Source of the DNA: Nemertoderma westbladi
Lineage: Eukaryota > Xenacoelomorpha > Nemertodermatida > Nemertodermatidae
Length of the DNA stretch: 35,899 nucleotides
Reading direction: 5' to 3'
Assembly (NCBI GenBank): GCA_032718475.1
Contig: JAUCBJ010000452.1
Coordinates: 1-35,899, forward strand
The position numbers and the translations under genes are program-made. The notes under the pieces are model-generated. The model saw only the letters and a program-made list of their open reading frames with translations. It was not told the origin of the DNA and did not search any database. Positions 13,001-23,402 of the stretch are shown piece after piece; the first letter of the stretch is position 1, and the number at the start of each line of letters is the position of its first letter.

Positions 13001-13232
13001 TGTGCAATTATTTCATAACATTTACTAATATGTCTAAGCAACGCAACCAGCCACCCCTAATGAAATTGTAATGAATTTCTAATGAAATACCGTTCGTTTA
13101 AGTCTGTCCTTGCTAACTGAAATTAGTTTGCTAAGTAGTTTTTTTATTTAATTTTTATTAACTTTTATCTTTAGTAAATAATTCTAGGATATTTCCTTTA
13201 TGTTTTTATCTATTCTGCAGTGGTACATACAG
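13001..13232. repeat. Satellite spacer, copy A
   Basis: This AT-rich ~232-bp block between arrays 1 and 2 recurs at 13937-14168, and in part at 20354-20514. It begins TGTGCAATTATTTCATAACA and ends in TTTTTATCTATTCTGCAG followed by TGGTACATAC, which looks like a pyrimidine tract plus 3' splice site. Array plus spacer form a 936-bp supra-unit. Confidence 0.88.
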
Positions 13233-13936
13233 ACGCCACGCCACACGCCACACAACGCCACACGACACCACGCCACGCAACGCCACGACACGCCACACCA
13301 CACGCCACGCTAAGCCACACGCCACGCAACGCTACGCCACACGACACCACACGCCACGCAACGCCACACGCCACGCAACGCCACGCAACGCAACGCCACG
13401 CCACACGACGCCACACCACGCCACGCAACGTCACACACCACGCCACACCACTTCACGCCATGCCACGCCACTACACACCACACGCCACACGACACCACGC
13501 CACGCAACTACACGCCACACCACTCCACGACACGCCACAACATTCCACGCCACGTCACCCGCCACGCCACACGACGACATGCCACACGACGCCACTACAC
13601 GCCACGCAACGCGCCACGCCACCACACGCCACGCAACGCCACGCCACACACAACGTCACACGCCACGCCACGCCAAGCCACTACACGCCACGCAACGCCA
13701 CACGCCTAAGTTTGCTACCAGTTTGCAGTTTACTACCACTCCACGACACGCCACGCCACTACAAACCACACGCCACGCCACGCCACGCCACGCCACACGA
13801 CGCCACACCAGGCCACGTCACACGCCACACCACACGACGACACGCCACGCAACACCACACCACACGACGCCAAACCACGCCATGCCACTACACGCCACGC
13901 AACGCCACACCACTACACGCCGTACGCCACACCACT
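13233..13936. repeat. CCACG/CCACA pentamer satellite, array 2
   Basis: Same pentamer family as array 1. It is interrupted at about 13707-13739 by unique sequence (AAGTTTGCTACCAGTTTGCA). Long frames on both strands (for example 13220-13954) are by-products of base composition. Confidence 0.92.
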
Positions 13937-14168
13937 TGTGCAATTGTATCATAACATTTTCTAATATGTCTAACCAACGCAACCAGCCACCCCTAATGAA
14001 ATTGTAATGAATTTCTAATGAAATACCGTTCGTTTAATTCTGTTCTTGCTAACTGAAATTAGTTTGCTAAGTAGTTTTTTTATTTAATTTTTATTAACTT
14101 TTATCTTTAGTAAATAATTCTAGGATATTTCCTTTATGTTTTTATCTATTCTGCAGTGGTACATACAG
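13937..14168. repeat. Satellite spacer, copy B
   Basis: This is a near-identical copy of 13001-13232; the CTGCAGTGG landmark is at 14151 against 13215. It differs by a few substitutions, such as GTATCATAACATTTTC for TTTCATAACATTTAC. Confidence 0.88.
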
Positions 14169-17100
14169 ACGCCACGCCACACGACGCCACGCCACGCCAC
14201 ACCACGCCACACGCCACGCAACGCCACGACACGCCACACGACACGCCACAACACGTCACGCAACGCCACGCCACACGACGCCACACCACGCCACACGCCA
14301 TGCCACACCACTCCACGCCACGTCACTACACACCACACGCCACGCTACGCAACACCACGCCACGTCACACGAAACGCCACACGACGACACGCAACACGCA
14401 ACGCCACGCCACACGACGCCACTACACGCCACGCAACGCCACGCCACACCACTCCACGACACGTCACGCCACTACACACCACACGCAACGCCACGCCACA
14501 CGACGCTACTACAAGCCATATGCCACTCGCCACGCCACACGCGACACGCCACACGACGCCACTACACGCCACACCACTCCACGACACGCCACGCCACTAC
14601 ACACCACGCCACACCACTCCACGACACACCACGTCATTACACACCACACGCCACGCAACGCCACACCACGCCACGTCACACGAAACGCCACACGACCACA
14701 CGCAACGCCACGCCACACGACGCCACTACACGCCAAGCAACGCCACACCACTACACGACACGCCACGCAACTACACACCACACGCAACGCCATGCCACAC
14801 GACGCCACACCACGCCACGTCACGCCACTATACTTGGCCTATACTTACTACACCACGTCACACGCAACGCCACGCCACATGACGCCATGCCACACAATGC
14901 CACACGCCGCGCCACACCACTTCACGCCATGCCACTACACACCAAACGACGCCACGGCACTACATGCTACACCACTCCACGACACGCCACGCCACACGCC
15001 ATGTCAAACGCCATGCCACACTACGACACGCCACGCAATGCCACGCCACACGACGCCACACCACGCCACTACACGCAACGCCACATGCCATTCCGCGACA
15101 TGCCACTACACACGCCACGCAACGCCACACGTCGCCACACGACGCCACTACACGCCACACCACTCCACGACACGCCACGCCACTACACACCACGCCACAC
15201 CACTCCACGACACACCACGTCATTACACACCACACGCCACGCAACGCCACACCACGCCACGTCACACGAAACGCCACACGACCACACGCAACGCCACGCC
15301 ACACGACGCCACTACACGCCAAGCAACGCCACACCACTCCACGACACGCCACGCAACTACACACCACACGCAACGCCATGCCACCCACACGACGCCACAC
15401 CACGCCACGTCACGCGACTATACTTGGCCTATACTTACTACACCACGTCACACGCAACGCCACGCCACACGACGCCATGCCACACAATGCCACACGCCGC
15501 GCCACACCACTTCACGCCATGCCACTACACACCAAACGACGCCACGGCACTACATGCTACAGCACTCCACGACACGCCACGCCACACGCCATGTCAAACG
15601 CCATGCCACACTACGACACGCCACGGAATGCCACGCCACACGACGCCACACCACGCCACTACACGCAACGCCACATGCCATTCCGCGACACGCCACTACA
15701 CACGCCACGCAACGCCACACGTCGCCACACCACGCCACGTCACACGCCACGCCACACGACAACACGCCACGCAACGCCACCCTTACGACGCCACACCACG
15801 CAACGCCACACCACACCACACGACGACATGCCACACCACGCCAATACACGCCACGCAACGCCGCTCCACTACACACCACACGCCACGCAACGGCACACGA
15901 CGCCACGTCACACGCCACGACGACACGCCACGCAATGACACACGACGCCATACCACGCCACTACACTCCACGCAACACCACACGCCACTACACTCCACGC
16001 AACACCACACGCCACACGACGCCACGCCACGCAACGCCACGACACGCCACGCCACACAACGACACATCACGCAACGCCACGACACGCCACACCATGTCAC
16101 ACGACACGCAACGCCACACGACGCCACGCAACGCCACACGCCGCGCCACACCACTTCACGCCACGCCACTACACACCACACGACGCCATGCCACACCACT
16201 CCACGACACGCCACGTCACACGCCAAGCCACACTACAACACGCCATGCAACGCCACGCCACACGCCATGCAACGCCACGCCACACGACGCCACACCACGC
16301 CACGCAATGCCACACGCCACTCCACGACACGCCACTCCACGACACGCCACTACACACGCCACGCAACGCCACACGTCGCCACACCACGCCACTTCACACG
16401 CCACACGACGACACGCCACGCCTCACGACGCCACACCACGCTACGCCACACCACGCCACACCACGTCACACGCAACGCCACGCCACACGACGCCATGCCA
16501 CACAATGCCACACGCCGCGCCACACCACTTCACGCCATGCCACTACACACCAAACGACGCCACGGCACTACATGCCACACCACTCCACGACACGCCACGC
16601 CACACGCCATGTCAAACGCCATGCCACACTACGACACGCCACGCAATACCACGCCACACGACGCTACACCACGCCACTACACGCAACGCCACATGCCATT
16701 CCGCGACACGCCACTACACACGCCACGCAACGCCACACGTCGACACACCACGCCACACGACACCACGCCACACGACGCCACGCCACACAAAGCCACGACA
16801 CGCCACACCAAGCAACGCAACACCTCGCCACGCGACGCCACACACCGCGCCATGCCACGCCACGCCACACGACGCCACACCACACAACGCCACACCACTC
16901 CACGCCACGCCACTACACACCACACGCCACGCAATGCCACACAACACGCCATGCCACACGCTATGCCACACGCCATGCAACACGTCACATGCAACACCAC
17001 ACGCCACGCCACACACCACGCCACACGCCACGAAACCCACCACGCCAAACGCCATGCCACACGCCATGCCACACACAACGCCATGCCACACGACGCCACA

Positions 17101-17215
17101 CCACGCCACACGCAACGCAACACCACGACACACCATACCACGCCACACAACGCCACGATACGCCACACCACACCACGCCACACGACACCACGCAATGCCA
17201 CACACCACGTCGTGC
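14169..17215. repeat. CCACG/CCACA pentamer satellite, array 3 (3 kb, with higher-order repeats)
   Basis: This is about 3 kb of pentamers with longer-range structure. TATACTTGGCCTATACTTAC, unlike the array, occurs at 14829 and 15419 (590 bp apart). The block starting CACCACGTCACACGCAACG lies at about 14850, 15440 and 16463. The phrase CATTCCGCGACA occurs near 15089, 15679 and 16698. The array therefore grew partly by copying segments of 0.6-1 kb. The 1052-codon plus-strand frame (14156-17314) is a low-complexity by-product. Confidence 0.93.
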
Positions 17216-17257
17216 ACACATACTCGTCGCACCACTCGTTGCACTTACGGTACTTTT

Positions 17258-17263
17258 GTTTAT
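17258..17263 (-). promoter_or_regulatory. AATAAA poly(A) signal after the stem-loop
   Basis: On the minus strand AATAAA follows the stem-loop by 5 bases (AAACAATAAACAAAAG). The SGNH transcript could end by stem-loop processing, by ordinary polyadenylation, or by both. Some histone genes also carry both signals. Confidence 0.5.
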
Positions 17264-17268
17264 TGTTT

Positions 17269-17284
17269 GGCCCTTAAAAGGGCC
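17269..17284 (-). terminator. Histone-type mRNA 3' stem-loop
   Basis: Read on the SGNH gene strand the sequence is GGCCCTTTTAAGGGCC: a perfect 6-bp stem (GGCCCT/AGGGCC) with loop TTTA. This fits the metazoan replication-dependent histone stem-loop (two G-C pairs at the base, then pyrimidines, loop UHUH). The A-rich flanks (CCAAAC before, AAACAA after) also fit. It begins 31 bp after the TAA at 17318-17316, within the usual histone distance. In histone mRNAs this element binds SLBP and directs cleavage without polyadenylation. No clear downstream purine-rich histone element is seen. Confidence 0.7.
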
Positions 17285-17315
17285 GTTTGGGTTGGTAGAA
17301 CGTGCACACTCTAAC

Positions 17316-17957
17316 TTAATGTGAAATCACAGAAAGCAGAGCATGCCGGATTGTGGCGTACAACTTCCCTTGCCCATGGTCTTTAGAAAGGTGTATGCCG
17401 CCTGAATCAAGGATATTACTACCCTCAATTAGGTGGCATAGGGGTCCTCTCGTGGCAATGGCACAACCATAGTTTGTATGATTGAGCCATGCGACCATTC
17501 GCTCGTTTGTAGCTACCCGCCTCATATTAAAATTGGGATCGAGGTCGATATGTCGCCGGTGCATCAAGCGAGGAAAGATCTGTGACCATAATACCAGTGA
17601 GGAGCCATTGGCAGAGTAATCTTGTATTATTCTCCTCAAATTCGAGACAACGAAATCCACGCTGCTAACGCAGAGATCGTTGCCTCCAAAAATGAGGACA
17701 ATGACACACGGCTTCCTTTCCCAATGATTCATGATCGCACCGGGGTTGTGGTCAGCAAAGATCAATCCCGATCTCGGCTGAAAAGTGACCCTGGCTACTG
17801 TTGGTTGTAGGCCAAAGTTACTATCGCAGTCGGGATCGTGCTTAATGTACTGGTGGAGATGATCAACATGCGAAGATCCGATAATCTTAATATTATGGAC
17901 GTGGGGCCGCTTACAAACGAAAGGGATTGTTCCGGTTAGAGGTTTAGAGTGTGGCAT
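17316..17957 (-). CDS. SGNH-hydrolase-like protein, probably from a mobile element
   Basis: The 213-residue frame is intronless as read. Three blocks fit the SGNH/GDSL esterase fold: IIGSSHVDHL (residues 25-34, proposed nucleophile Ser29), VLIFGGNDL (87-95, the GGND oxyanion block) and SGGIHLS (185-191, His189 as catalytic His). Two key positions are unusual: the GDS motif reads GSS, and the usual Asp three residues before the His is Gly, with Asp184 two residues further back. Short SGNH domains like this occur as accessory ORFs in animal retroelements and tyrosine-recombinase elements, so mobile-element origin is likely but not shown; no reverse transcriptase or recombinase lies beside it. 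It sits between two blocks of pentamer satellite. The Met at 17957 follows a CCAAT/TATA promoter candidate at a sensible distance. Activity, substrate and cell location cannot be told from the sequence. Confidence 0.8.
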   Translation of the reverse strand: MPHSKPLTGTIPFVCKRPHVHNIKIIGSSHVDHLHQYIKHDPDCDSNFGLQPTVARVTFQPRSGLIFADHNPGAIMNHWERKPCVIVLIFGGNDLCVSSVDFVVSNLRRIIQDYSANGSSLVLWSQIFPRLMHRRHIDLDPNFNMRRVATNERMVAWLNHTNYGCAIATRGPLCHLIEGSNILDSGGIHLSKDHGQGKLYATIRHALLSVISH

Positions 17958-18046
17958 ACTCTCAAGGATATTATAGAAATAATAATAGTAATCATTCGCG
18001 GTGGAATGGTTGTGACACTGGATAGGGTTAATAAACTCATACTCAG

Positions 18047-18075
18047 TTTTATACTAGGTATGTTCCCACAATTGG
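18047..18075 (-). promoter_or_regulatory. CCAAT and TATA motifs upstream of the SGNH gene
   Basis: On the minus strand CCAAT lies at 18075-18071 and TATAAAA at 18053-18047, about 90 bp before the ATG at 17957. Transcription starting about 30 bp past the TATA would give a ~60-base leader. A hairpin-forming sequence, TTATGGG with CCCATAA, lies further upstream at about 18090-18115. The motifs are common by chance in AT-rich DNA; their order and spacing are what support the call. Confidence 0.5.
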
Positions 18076-18115
18076 TCAGTGAAAAACTTTTTATGGGCAT
18101 TAAAACCCATAAATC

Positions 18116-18487
18116 TTATCTTGGCGCCAATCGTCTGTATCGACTGCCGCCTGATTAGCTCTTTCTTGTAAAACCATTTTGCAACTAATTACAGTATAAT
18201 AGATCAGTGTTGATATTTTGGCGACAGAAAGTCTGTATCAACATTCCCTTCTCAGCATAGCTTTAGACTAACTTCAATCTTGTTTGACCAAGTATTCGCA
18301 GACTCCATTAATTACAGTGTTACACAACTTTCACATGGGTTAAGTTTCCACAGTTAAGGACCTTACCAGTATGGTGGTGGCTCATGGAGGCCAAACAACT
18401 GAAAAATAATAAATCGCATCAACAAGTAAATCACGAAATTTAGAATGTGTTACCCATAACTCCCATCCATCCTGTTCATTGATTTGG
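18116..18487. other. Noncoding stretch, nothing recognised
   Basis: This lies between the SGNH promoter and the next repeat. The only ORF reaching into it is the 72-codon minus-strand frame 18382-18600, which runs into pentamer satellite and resembles nothing known. Confidence 0.5.
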
Positions 18488-18594
18488 TTAGTGGCAATTT
18501 CGCCCTCGTCTATAATACCAGGTTTTAACTTTTCAGTCCAAACATAATGTAATTTAAAATATGAAGAATGTATTTTAATGATTTTACAGTACAG
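18488..18594. repeat. Dispersed-repeat fragment related to 23403-23630
   Basis: The segment TTAGTGGCAATTTCGCCCTC through ATAATACCAGGTTTTAA, TTTCAGTCCAAACATAAT and TTTTACAGTACAG matches 23403-23515 with few changes. It ends exactly where the pentamer satellite resumes. It belongs to the same loose family as the inverted-repeat elements at 22053 and 23846. Confidence 0.75.
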
Positions 18595-19103
18595 CCACAC
18601 ACCACGTCACACGCCACGGCACACGCCACGCCACAAGCTATGCCACACGCAACGCCACACCACACGCAACGCCACATGCCACGCCACGCCACACCACACG
18701 CCATGCCACACGCTATGCCACACGCCATGCCACACGTCACATGCAACACCACACGCCACGCCACACACCACGCCACGCCACGAAACCCACCACGCCAAAC
18801 GCCATGCCACACGCCATGCCACACGCAACGCCATGCCACACGCCACGCCACACACCACGTCACACGCCACGCCACACACCACGCCACACGCCACGAAACC
18901 CACCACGCCACATGCCATGCCGCACGCCATGCCACACGCAACGCCACACGCCACGCCACACACCATGTCACACGCCACGGCACACGCCACGCCACACGCT
19001 ACGCCACATGCCACGCCACACCACACGCCACACGCAACTCCACATGCCACGCCACGCCGCACCACACGCCATGCCACACGCCATGCCACACGCCATGCCA
19101 CAC
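18595..19103. repeat. CCACG/CCACA pentamer satellite, array 4
   Basis: Same family as arrays 1-3, but with more CCATG pentamers. The stretch 18698-18840 aligns with 16946-17090 near the end of array 3, including the odd words CATGCAACACC and CGAAACCCACCACGCCAAAC. The two arrays therefore share origin, and the SGNH region lies between homologous satellite. Confidence 0.92.
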
Positions 19104-19169
19104 GTATTTTGCACGTCATATTTTTCACTTTGACTGAGAATGAAATGGGATTCGGATTGGTAAACACTA

Positions 19170-19526
19170 CCAGTTCGAGGTGAATTACTTACCATGGTTG
19201 AGTTGAAACTTACAACCTGTGCTGAAACTTACCATAATAGCGTTTCAACTCATAAGTTCGAGTTGAACTGAATTGTAACTTACAACATTCGCTGAAACTT
19301 ACTAGTTGCGTTTAAAGATTATTATACTTGCATTGAAAATTACTGTACCATGTTTGCTTAAATTTACCAGTTGCGTTGAAACTTACCATAATAGTTGAGT
19401 TGAAACTTACCTTATTTATATTGAAATTTAGCAATATTAGCGTTTCAACTCACCAGTTGGAGTTGAGTTGAAACTTACCATATTTGAGTTTCACTTCATT
19501 AGTTTGAGTTGAGTTGAAACTTACCT
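19170..19526. repeat. Degenerate GAGTTGAAACTTACC repeats, partly inverted
   Basis: About ten imperfect copies of GTTGAAACTTACCA or GCTGAAACTTACC are interspersed with the reverse-complement word GTTTCAACTCA (19240, 19442 and nearby). This allows small hairpins. There is no coding potential. Confidence 0.75.
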
Positions 19527-19579
19527 ATAATTGTTGGACAGTCCTGCATGTACTGTACAGCCTGTAATAGTTTCTACAA

Positions 19580-19608
19580 CCCCCCCCCCCCCCCCCCCCC
19601 GCCCCCCC
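19580..19608. repeat. Poly-C tract
   Basis: Twenty-one C residues, one G, then seven C residues. Shorter or similar tracts lie at 19864-19875 (12 C) and 23165-23186 (22 C). Such runs are prone to length errors in sequencing. Confidence 0.95.
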
Positions 19609-20160
19609 ATGCACATCCGCATACTTATACCATATTAACCCACACCCATTCAACCCCCCACCTCCAAACACATAAACGTTGGATTCACCTGTACACAGCC
19701 CAACTTACCGCGTAGTCACAGAGGGGTGGACAGAGACCCGAAGTAAATCCAGGGGGTTGACTAGAGACCCGAACCGAACCCCCCATCCCAGGGTGGACAG
19801 AGACCAACGGCTTGCTGATAGTAGCAGTAACAGTTGTTTCATAATCCATGGTCCATCCAGCCGCCCCCCCCCCCCGTCCACGTTTGAAATTGAATATTTC
19901 AGAAGAAGTAATACGATTAATTATTATTAAAGAATGATTTATATTAATATCATACTGCATATAATTTATCATGTATATCATTAATTCATTATCATACATT
20001 ATCAATATCAATATCAGTACCGTACCTACCTGCCATTCTATTTTTAACCCACTTAGAACCACCCACAATGAATGTTTATAATAATTATTATTTGCCAGTA
20101 AAACACAGACAGGATTTAATTTGCCTTTAGCTAAGACATGGAAGTAGCCTAACGCACGTG
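19609..20160. other. Noncoding stretch upstream of the promoter candidate
   Basis: Mixed sequence: a twice-occurring word GGGTGGACAGAGACC (about 19722 and 19793), a C12 tract, then AT-rich DNA. The minus-strand ORF 19685-20176 (163 codons) spans AT-rich and low-complexity sequence, lacks recognisable domains and is probably chance. Confidence 0.5.
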
Positions 20161-20271
20161 CACAGAGTTCGTTCAACTAATGTGGTTCTAAGAAATTTTC
20201 CATGTGAAAGCTCTCACCTTTTGAACTCTTACTCCTTCTCTCACACAGCCAGCACGTCAACCTCGTCACCC

Positions 20272-20329
20272 ATTGGATGATGGCAGGAAGGCGTGTACAG
20301 GTTTACTGCCTTGGTGGTTTCTATATAAG
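20272..20329 (+). promoter_or_regulatory. CCAAT/TATA promoter candidate for the Helitron-like gene
   Basis: An inverted CCAAT box (ATTGG, 20272-20276) lies about 50 bp before a strong TATA box (TATATAAG, 20322-20329). A start near 20352 would be expected. It is the best promoter candidate upstream of the first coding exon at 22766, which itself follows a 3' splice site, so an untranslated first exon is needed somewhere between. The link to the gene is inferred from position and strand. Confidence 0.45.
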
Positions 20330-20353
20330 CAAGTTAGCAGACAAAACTTTGTG

Positions 20354-20514
20354 GAATTTCTAATGAAATGCCGTTTGTTTAATTCTGTTCTTGCTAACTT
20401 CAATTAGTTTGCTAAGTAGTTTTTTTATTTAATTTTTATTAACTTTTATCTTTAGTGAATAATTGTAGGATATTTTCTTTATGTTTTTATCTACTCTGCA
20501 GTGGTACATACATA
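20354..20514. repeat. Satellite spacer, copy C (partial)
   Basis: This matches the right two-thirds of the spacers at 13001 and 13937, from AATTTCTAATGAAAT to CTGCAGTGGTACATAC. Here it begins just downstream of the TATA box and is not followed directly by pentamer satellite. A remnant of about 50 bp (GCCACGCCACACGACGACTA) occurs at 20623-20670. Confidence 0.85.
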
Positions 20515-22052
20515 CGTATCATGTGTCGGCTAGAATGTATTAATCTGTTAATTGCAGTATGTACGGGCCTAATACAGTAATAGGTATTTTACCAGCAATA
20601 GTAATAGGTTATTTAATAGGTATGCCACGCCACACGACGACTACACGACGACACGCCTACACTACGGGCAGCCGGCAGGCCCAAGCCCTATGTATGCCTA
20701 TCCTTGGGAAGTTCAGAAGTAGGCTATTGCAGTACTGTACAGTATGCAGTATCAATGCAACATTATCAAAATGCAGAGTTGTAGGCCTAGGCTTAACGCT
20801 TTACCTAGACTGCTAGATTGCTGTAGGCCTAATTTATTTAATTTCTTTTGACTGTTTGAAGGGTCATGCAGTCATTTTATTTTTTCGGAGAGGCATTTAC
20901 AATACTGCAATAGGCCCTACTGCAGCCAGCAGCCCTAATTCAGTAATTACAATAGCCTACCGTTACCAGGTACTTTTTATGTTTATTATTTAGGCCTGAT
21001 TGATTGCGATTGATTGATATTGATTGCGATTATTATTATTGTTAATTATTATTATTGGATATTATATTATTATTTATTTACGTGGTTGCGATAGCTGAAA
21101 CTAACTCGAAGCTTTGGTGGATTGTAATCGATTCTCTTGGCTTCTTCTTCCGGTTCTGTGGAAGCTATTGCGACTTAACTTTTTGATTGTTTTATTTTAT
21201 CGCTGTGCGTCGTGGAACACTAAACGTTTGACTGTTTATTTGCCGTTTTCACTGAGGTTAGTCAAAAAGTTCCAACACATACCGGTAGCCTAAAGCAGTA
21301 AAGCCTACTGGCTGACCGGTATCCCACCAGCCTATAGAAGCATTATGGCAAGGTATAGGCAAGCTCTACACTACTGTACTATATCATACTGGACAGCCGG
21401 AAGCGGATCTGTGTAGCAGAAGGCAGGAAAGAAACAGATAATTTTTACTCCCCATGCAAAATCACCTGTCTGCAGGTTACAGGGTTAACATGGTTAACTA
21501 CTGCTGCCTACATCTGTCTGTCTGTCTGTACGTGAGTTTAATTAAAATTGTAAGGCCTATTGTGTCGTCATAAATTTAGGAATGTTTAACGATATTTTCC
21601 TAAGCCCAGTTAACAGGATAGGCTAGGAAGGCATAGGCCTACGTTTGTTGGTTTTGCAGCTTATTTTCAACGCACTTTATTAGAACTATCACCCGTGTTC
21701 TCACAATATTGAGGCATTGCTGCATTGTAACCGAAATACCAAAACGCTGTAAATAACCAGCATTGCGCTCTCAAAACGTTGCCATCGCGCCTCCATGTTC
21801 ACAGTGCTGTCACCGCGAAGTGTTTATTTGAACCAGGCCAGGCTTTGGGCTAATTGTATTATTTTTTATTTGTTCATATTGATATACCGGTACTGCTACG
21901 CAATAGGGCTATAGGGCTTATTTTCTGTAACAGAACAGTTTTGTGGTTGGCGAGATTGTCTGTAATTTATTTCTTTACAGTAATTTATTTCTGTAATTTA
22001 GCCAATGTATATACGGGACGGCAAATTTAGCAGTTTAGCCTACCTTTCAAGC
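20515..22052. other. Probable 5' leader/intron sequence, noncoding
   Basis: No coding exon recognised. The stretch holds GATT/ATT microsatellite sequence (20998-21060), several TAGGCCTA palindromes (for example about 20785, 20825, 21640) and ACCGGTA words (21279, 21317, 21884). GAG|GTTAGT near 21257 is one of several weak 5' splice-site candidates for an untranslated exon. Confidence 0.45.
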
Positions 22053-22346
22053 GCCCATGTGAAGAATACCGTCAGGATTTAACTTTTCGGTAGACTTTTT
22101 ATTGGAATTTTATATATGAAGATAATTTATTTTTTTAAATTTATCTTTATTAAGTGTTTTATAGCGCTTGTGTCTGTATTATAACTTGTACAAATATTAA
22201 TTCGTTTATTGTTTTGGTTAGATTCAGCCCTTCTGTAACCTGTGTTTTTTATGAAAACCTGGTAGGCCTATTCTTCACATGATTACATGGGGGTAACTGC
22301 AAAGTTAAATATAACGGCAGAAAGTCTGGTATTCTTCATATGGGGG
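22053..22346. mobile_element. Small element with terminal inverted repeats (MITE/foldback-like)
   Basis: The left end GCCCATGTGAAGAATACC (22053-22070) is the inverse of the right end GGTATTCTTCATATGGGG (22328-22345) with two mismatches. An internal copy of the right end, split by AGGCCT, lies near 22260. The interior carries TTTATTGTTTTGGTTAGATT and AACTGCAAAG, shared with the elements at 23403 and 23846. There is no ORF, so it would be non-autonomous. Target duplications are not obvious. Confidence 0.65.
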
Positions 22347-22764
22347 CCCCTTTTAGCTATTTATTTTACAATAAATTTATATTATTTAGAATTCAAGATA
22401 AGTATTTTATTATTCCTGCATTCAACAAGCTTTCAAGGGAGTACCGGTATATATATTTCCCATTAAATATAGCAATGTTTGGTGACTACGGGTATATTTT
22501 ATTTTGTTAACACTGCAGTAAAATTAAATTTAAGAATCACGAATCCTTACAGTACAAGTAGGCCTAGCTTGTATTGTATGGCCTTTGCCTTTGCTGTTAT
22601 GGTTATGCTATGCCTGTATCATAATGTCTGTTATTTTCTTAAATTTGTACTGTTATATTGACACTATTTATATGCACTAATATTAACATTACAGCTCCCG
22701 CACTCAACAACCTTATATATTAGCCTACTTGGTGGTCTACCTTAATTTCTGTATTTTCTTTTAG
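22347..22764 (+). other. Intronic or leader sequence ending in a 3' splice site
   Basis: AT-rich noncoding sequence. It ends TTTCTGTATTTTCTTTTAG (to 22764), a good pyrimidine tract and AG, one base before the ATG at 22766. A 5' untranslated intron is therefore likely. Confidence 0.6.
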
Positions 22765-22765
22765 A

Positions 22766-22948
22766 ATGAGTAAAAAAAGAAAACAGAGCGAGTGTTCGTA
22801 CTGCCACGGCCAAGTACCTCCGAAACGCCACACTAAGGCTACGTGCCGCGTTCGTAGGGAACACCGAGCGTTGGGGATCTTTGAGGATACCATTGAGGAG
22901 GGGATTGGGATGGAAGCTCGGATCCGGTTTAGCCTTCAACAGGAGCGG
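22766..22948 (+). CDS. Proposed first coding exon: zinc-motif N-terminus of the Helitron-like protein
   Basis: Sixty-one codons from ATG to a 5' splice site (GAGCGG|GTGAGT); without splicing the frame stops at TAA two codons later. The peptide is basic at the start (MSKKRKQ) and holds Cys10-x2-Cys13-x8-His22-x4-Cys27, a CCHC-type zinc motif. It ends in a charged, probably helical segment. The exon ends in phase 0, and the next candidate exon at 29794 also opens in phase 0. The joined reading is seen in the sequence, but the ~6.8-kb intron is inferred and would need a transcript. The exon could instead belong to a separate or decayed copy. Confidence 0.6.
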
Positions 22949-23059
22949 GTGAGTTAACCGATATACGTTATATACTACCTTGTCAAACAATATCCCCCGC
23001 CCCATTCATCGATTTCGTCTATATATCTTACCGAACAGCCGGCGTTTCCACCGTCCTCA

Positions 23060-23290
23060 CATATACAGTGGTATGCAACTCCCCCCGCATCCCCCTCCAC
23101 CACCCGCGCCCCTCAGTCCTACCAATTTGTATGTAATTTGCAACGGCACCCAATAACCGCCGTGCCCCCCCCCCCCCCCCCCCCCCAGCCGTGTCAATTT
23201 GTATACTGTTAATACGCCCCCACACACCCCGCCCTGTCGATTAGTGTATAATGGGCACCCCCCGCACGCTACCCCATCCGATTACCGCCT
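23060..23290. repeat. C-rich intronic tract
   Basis: Runs of C (up to 22 at 23165-23186) alternate with CAATTTGTAT words at about 23123 and 23196. The sequence is strongly strand-biased, with G-runs on the minus strand. No gene is seen. Confidence 0.6.
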
Positions 23291-23402
23291 CTCCCGCCTC
23301 ATTTTTCCTTGTATTATAAAGATCGCTTTAAATTTTTTATTATATAATTATATACCGGTATTAAAATATGTATCTTACCCGTTCATATATATTGTTTTTT
23401 CG

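Noticed and set aside
14156-17314. 1052-codon plus-strand ORF and companions over the pentamer satellite
   Set aside because: The pentamers lack T, so stops are rare in all frames; the product is a Thr/Pro/His/Ala/Arg repeat with no domain, and both strands are open.
17622-18158. Plus-strand ORFs opposite and beside the SGNH gene
   Set aside because: They lie on the wrong strand or outside the SGNH frame and carry no motif.
19685-20176. 163-codon minus-strand ORF
   Set aside because: It crosses AT-rich and C-tract sequence, has no recognisable motif, and overlaps the region upstream of the promoter candidate.
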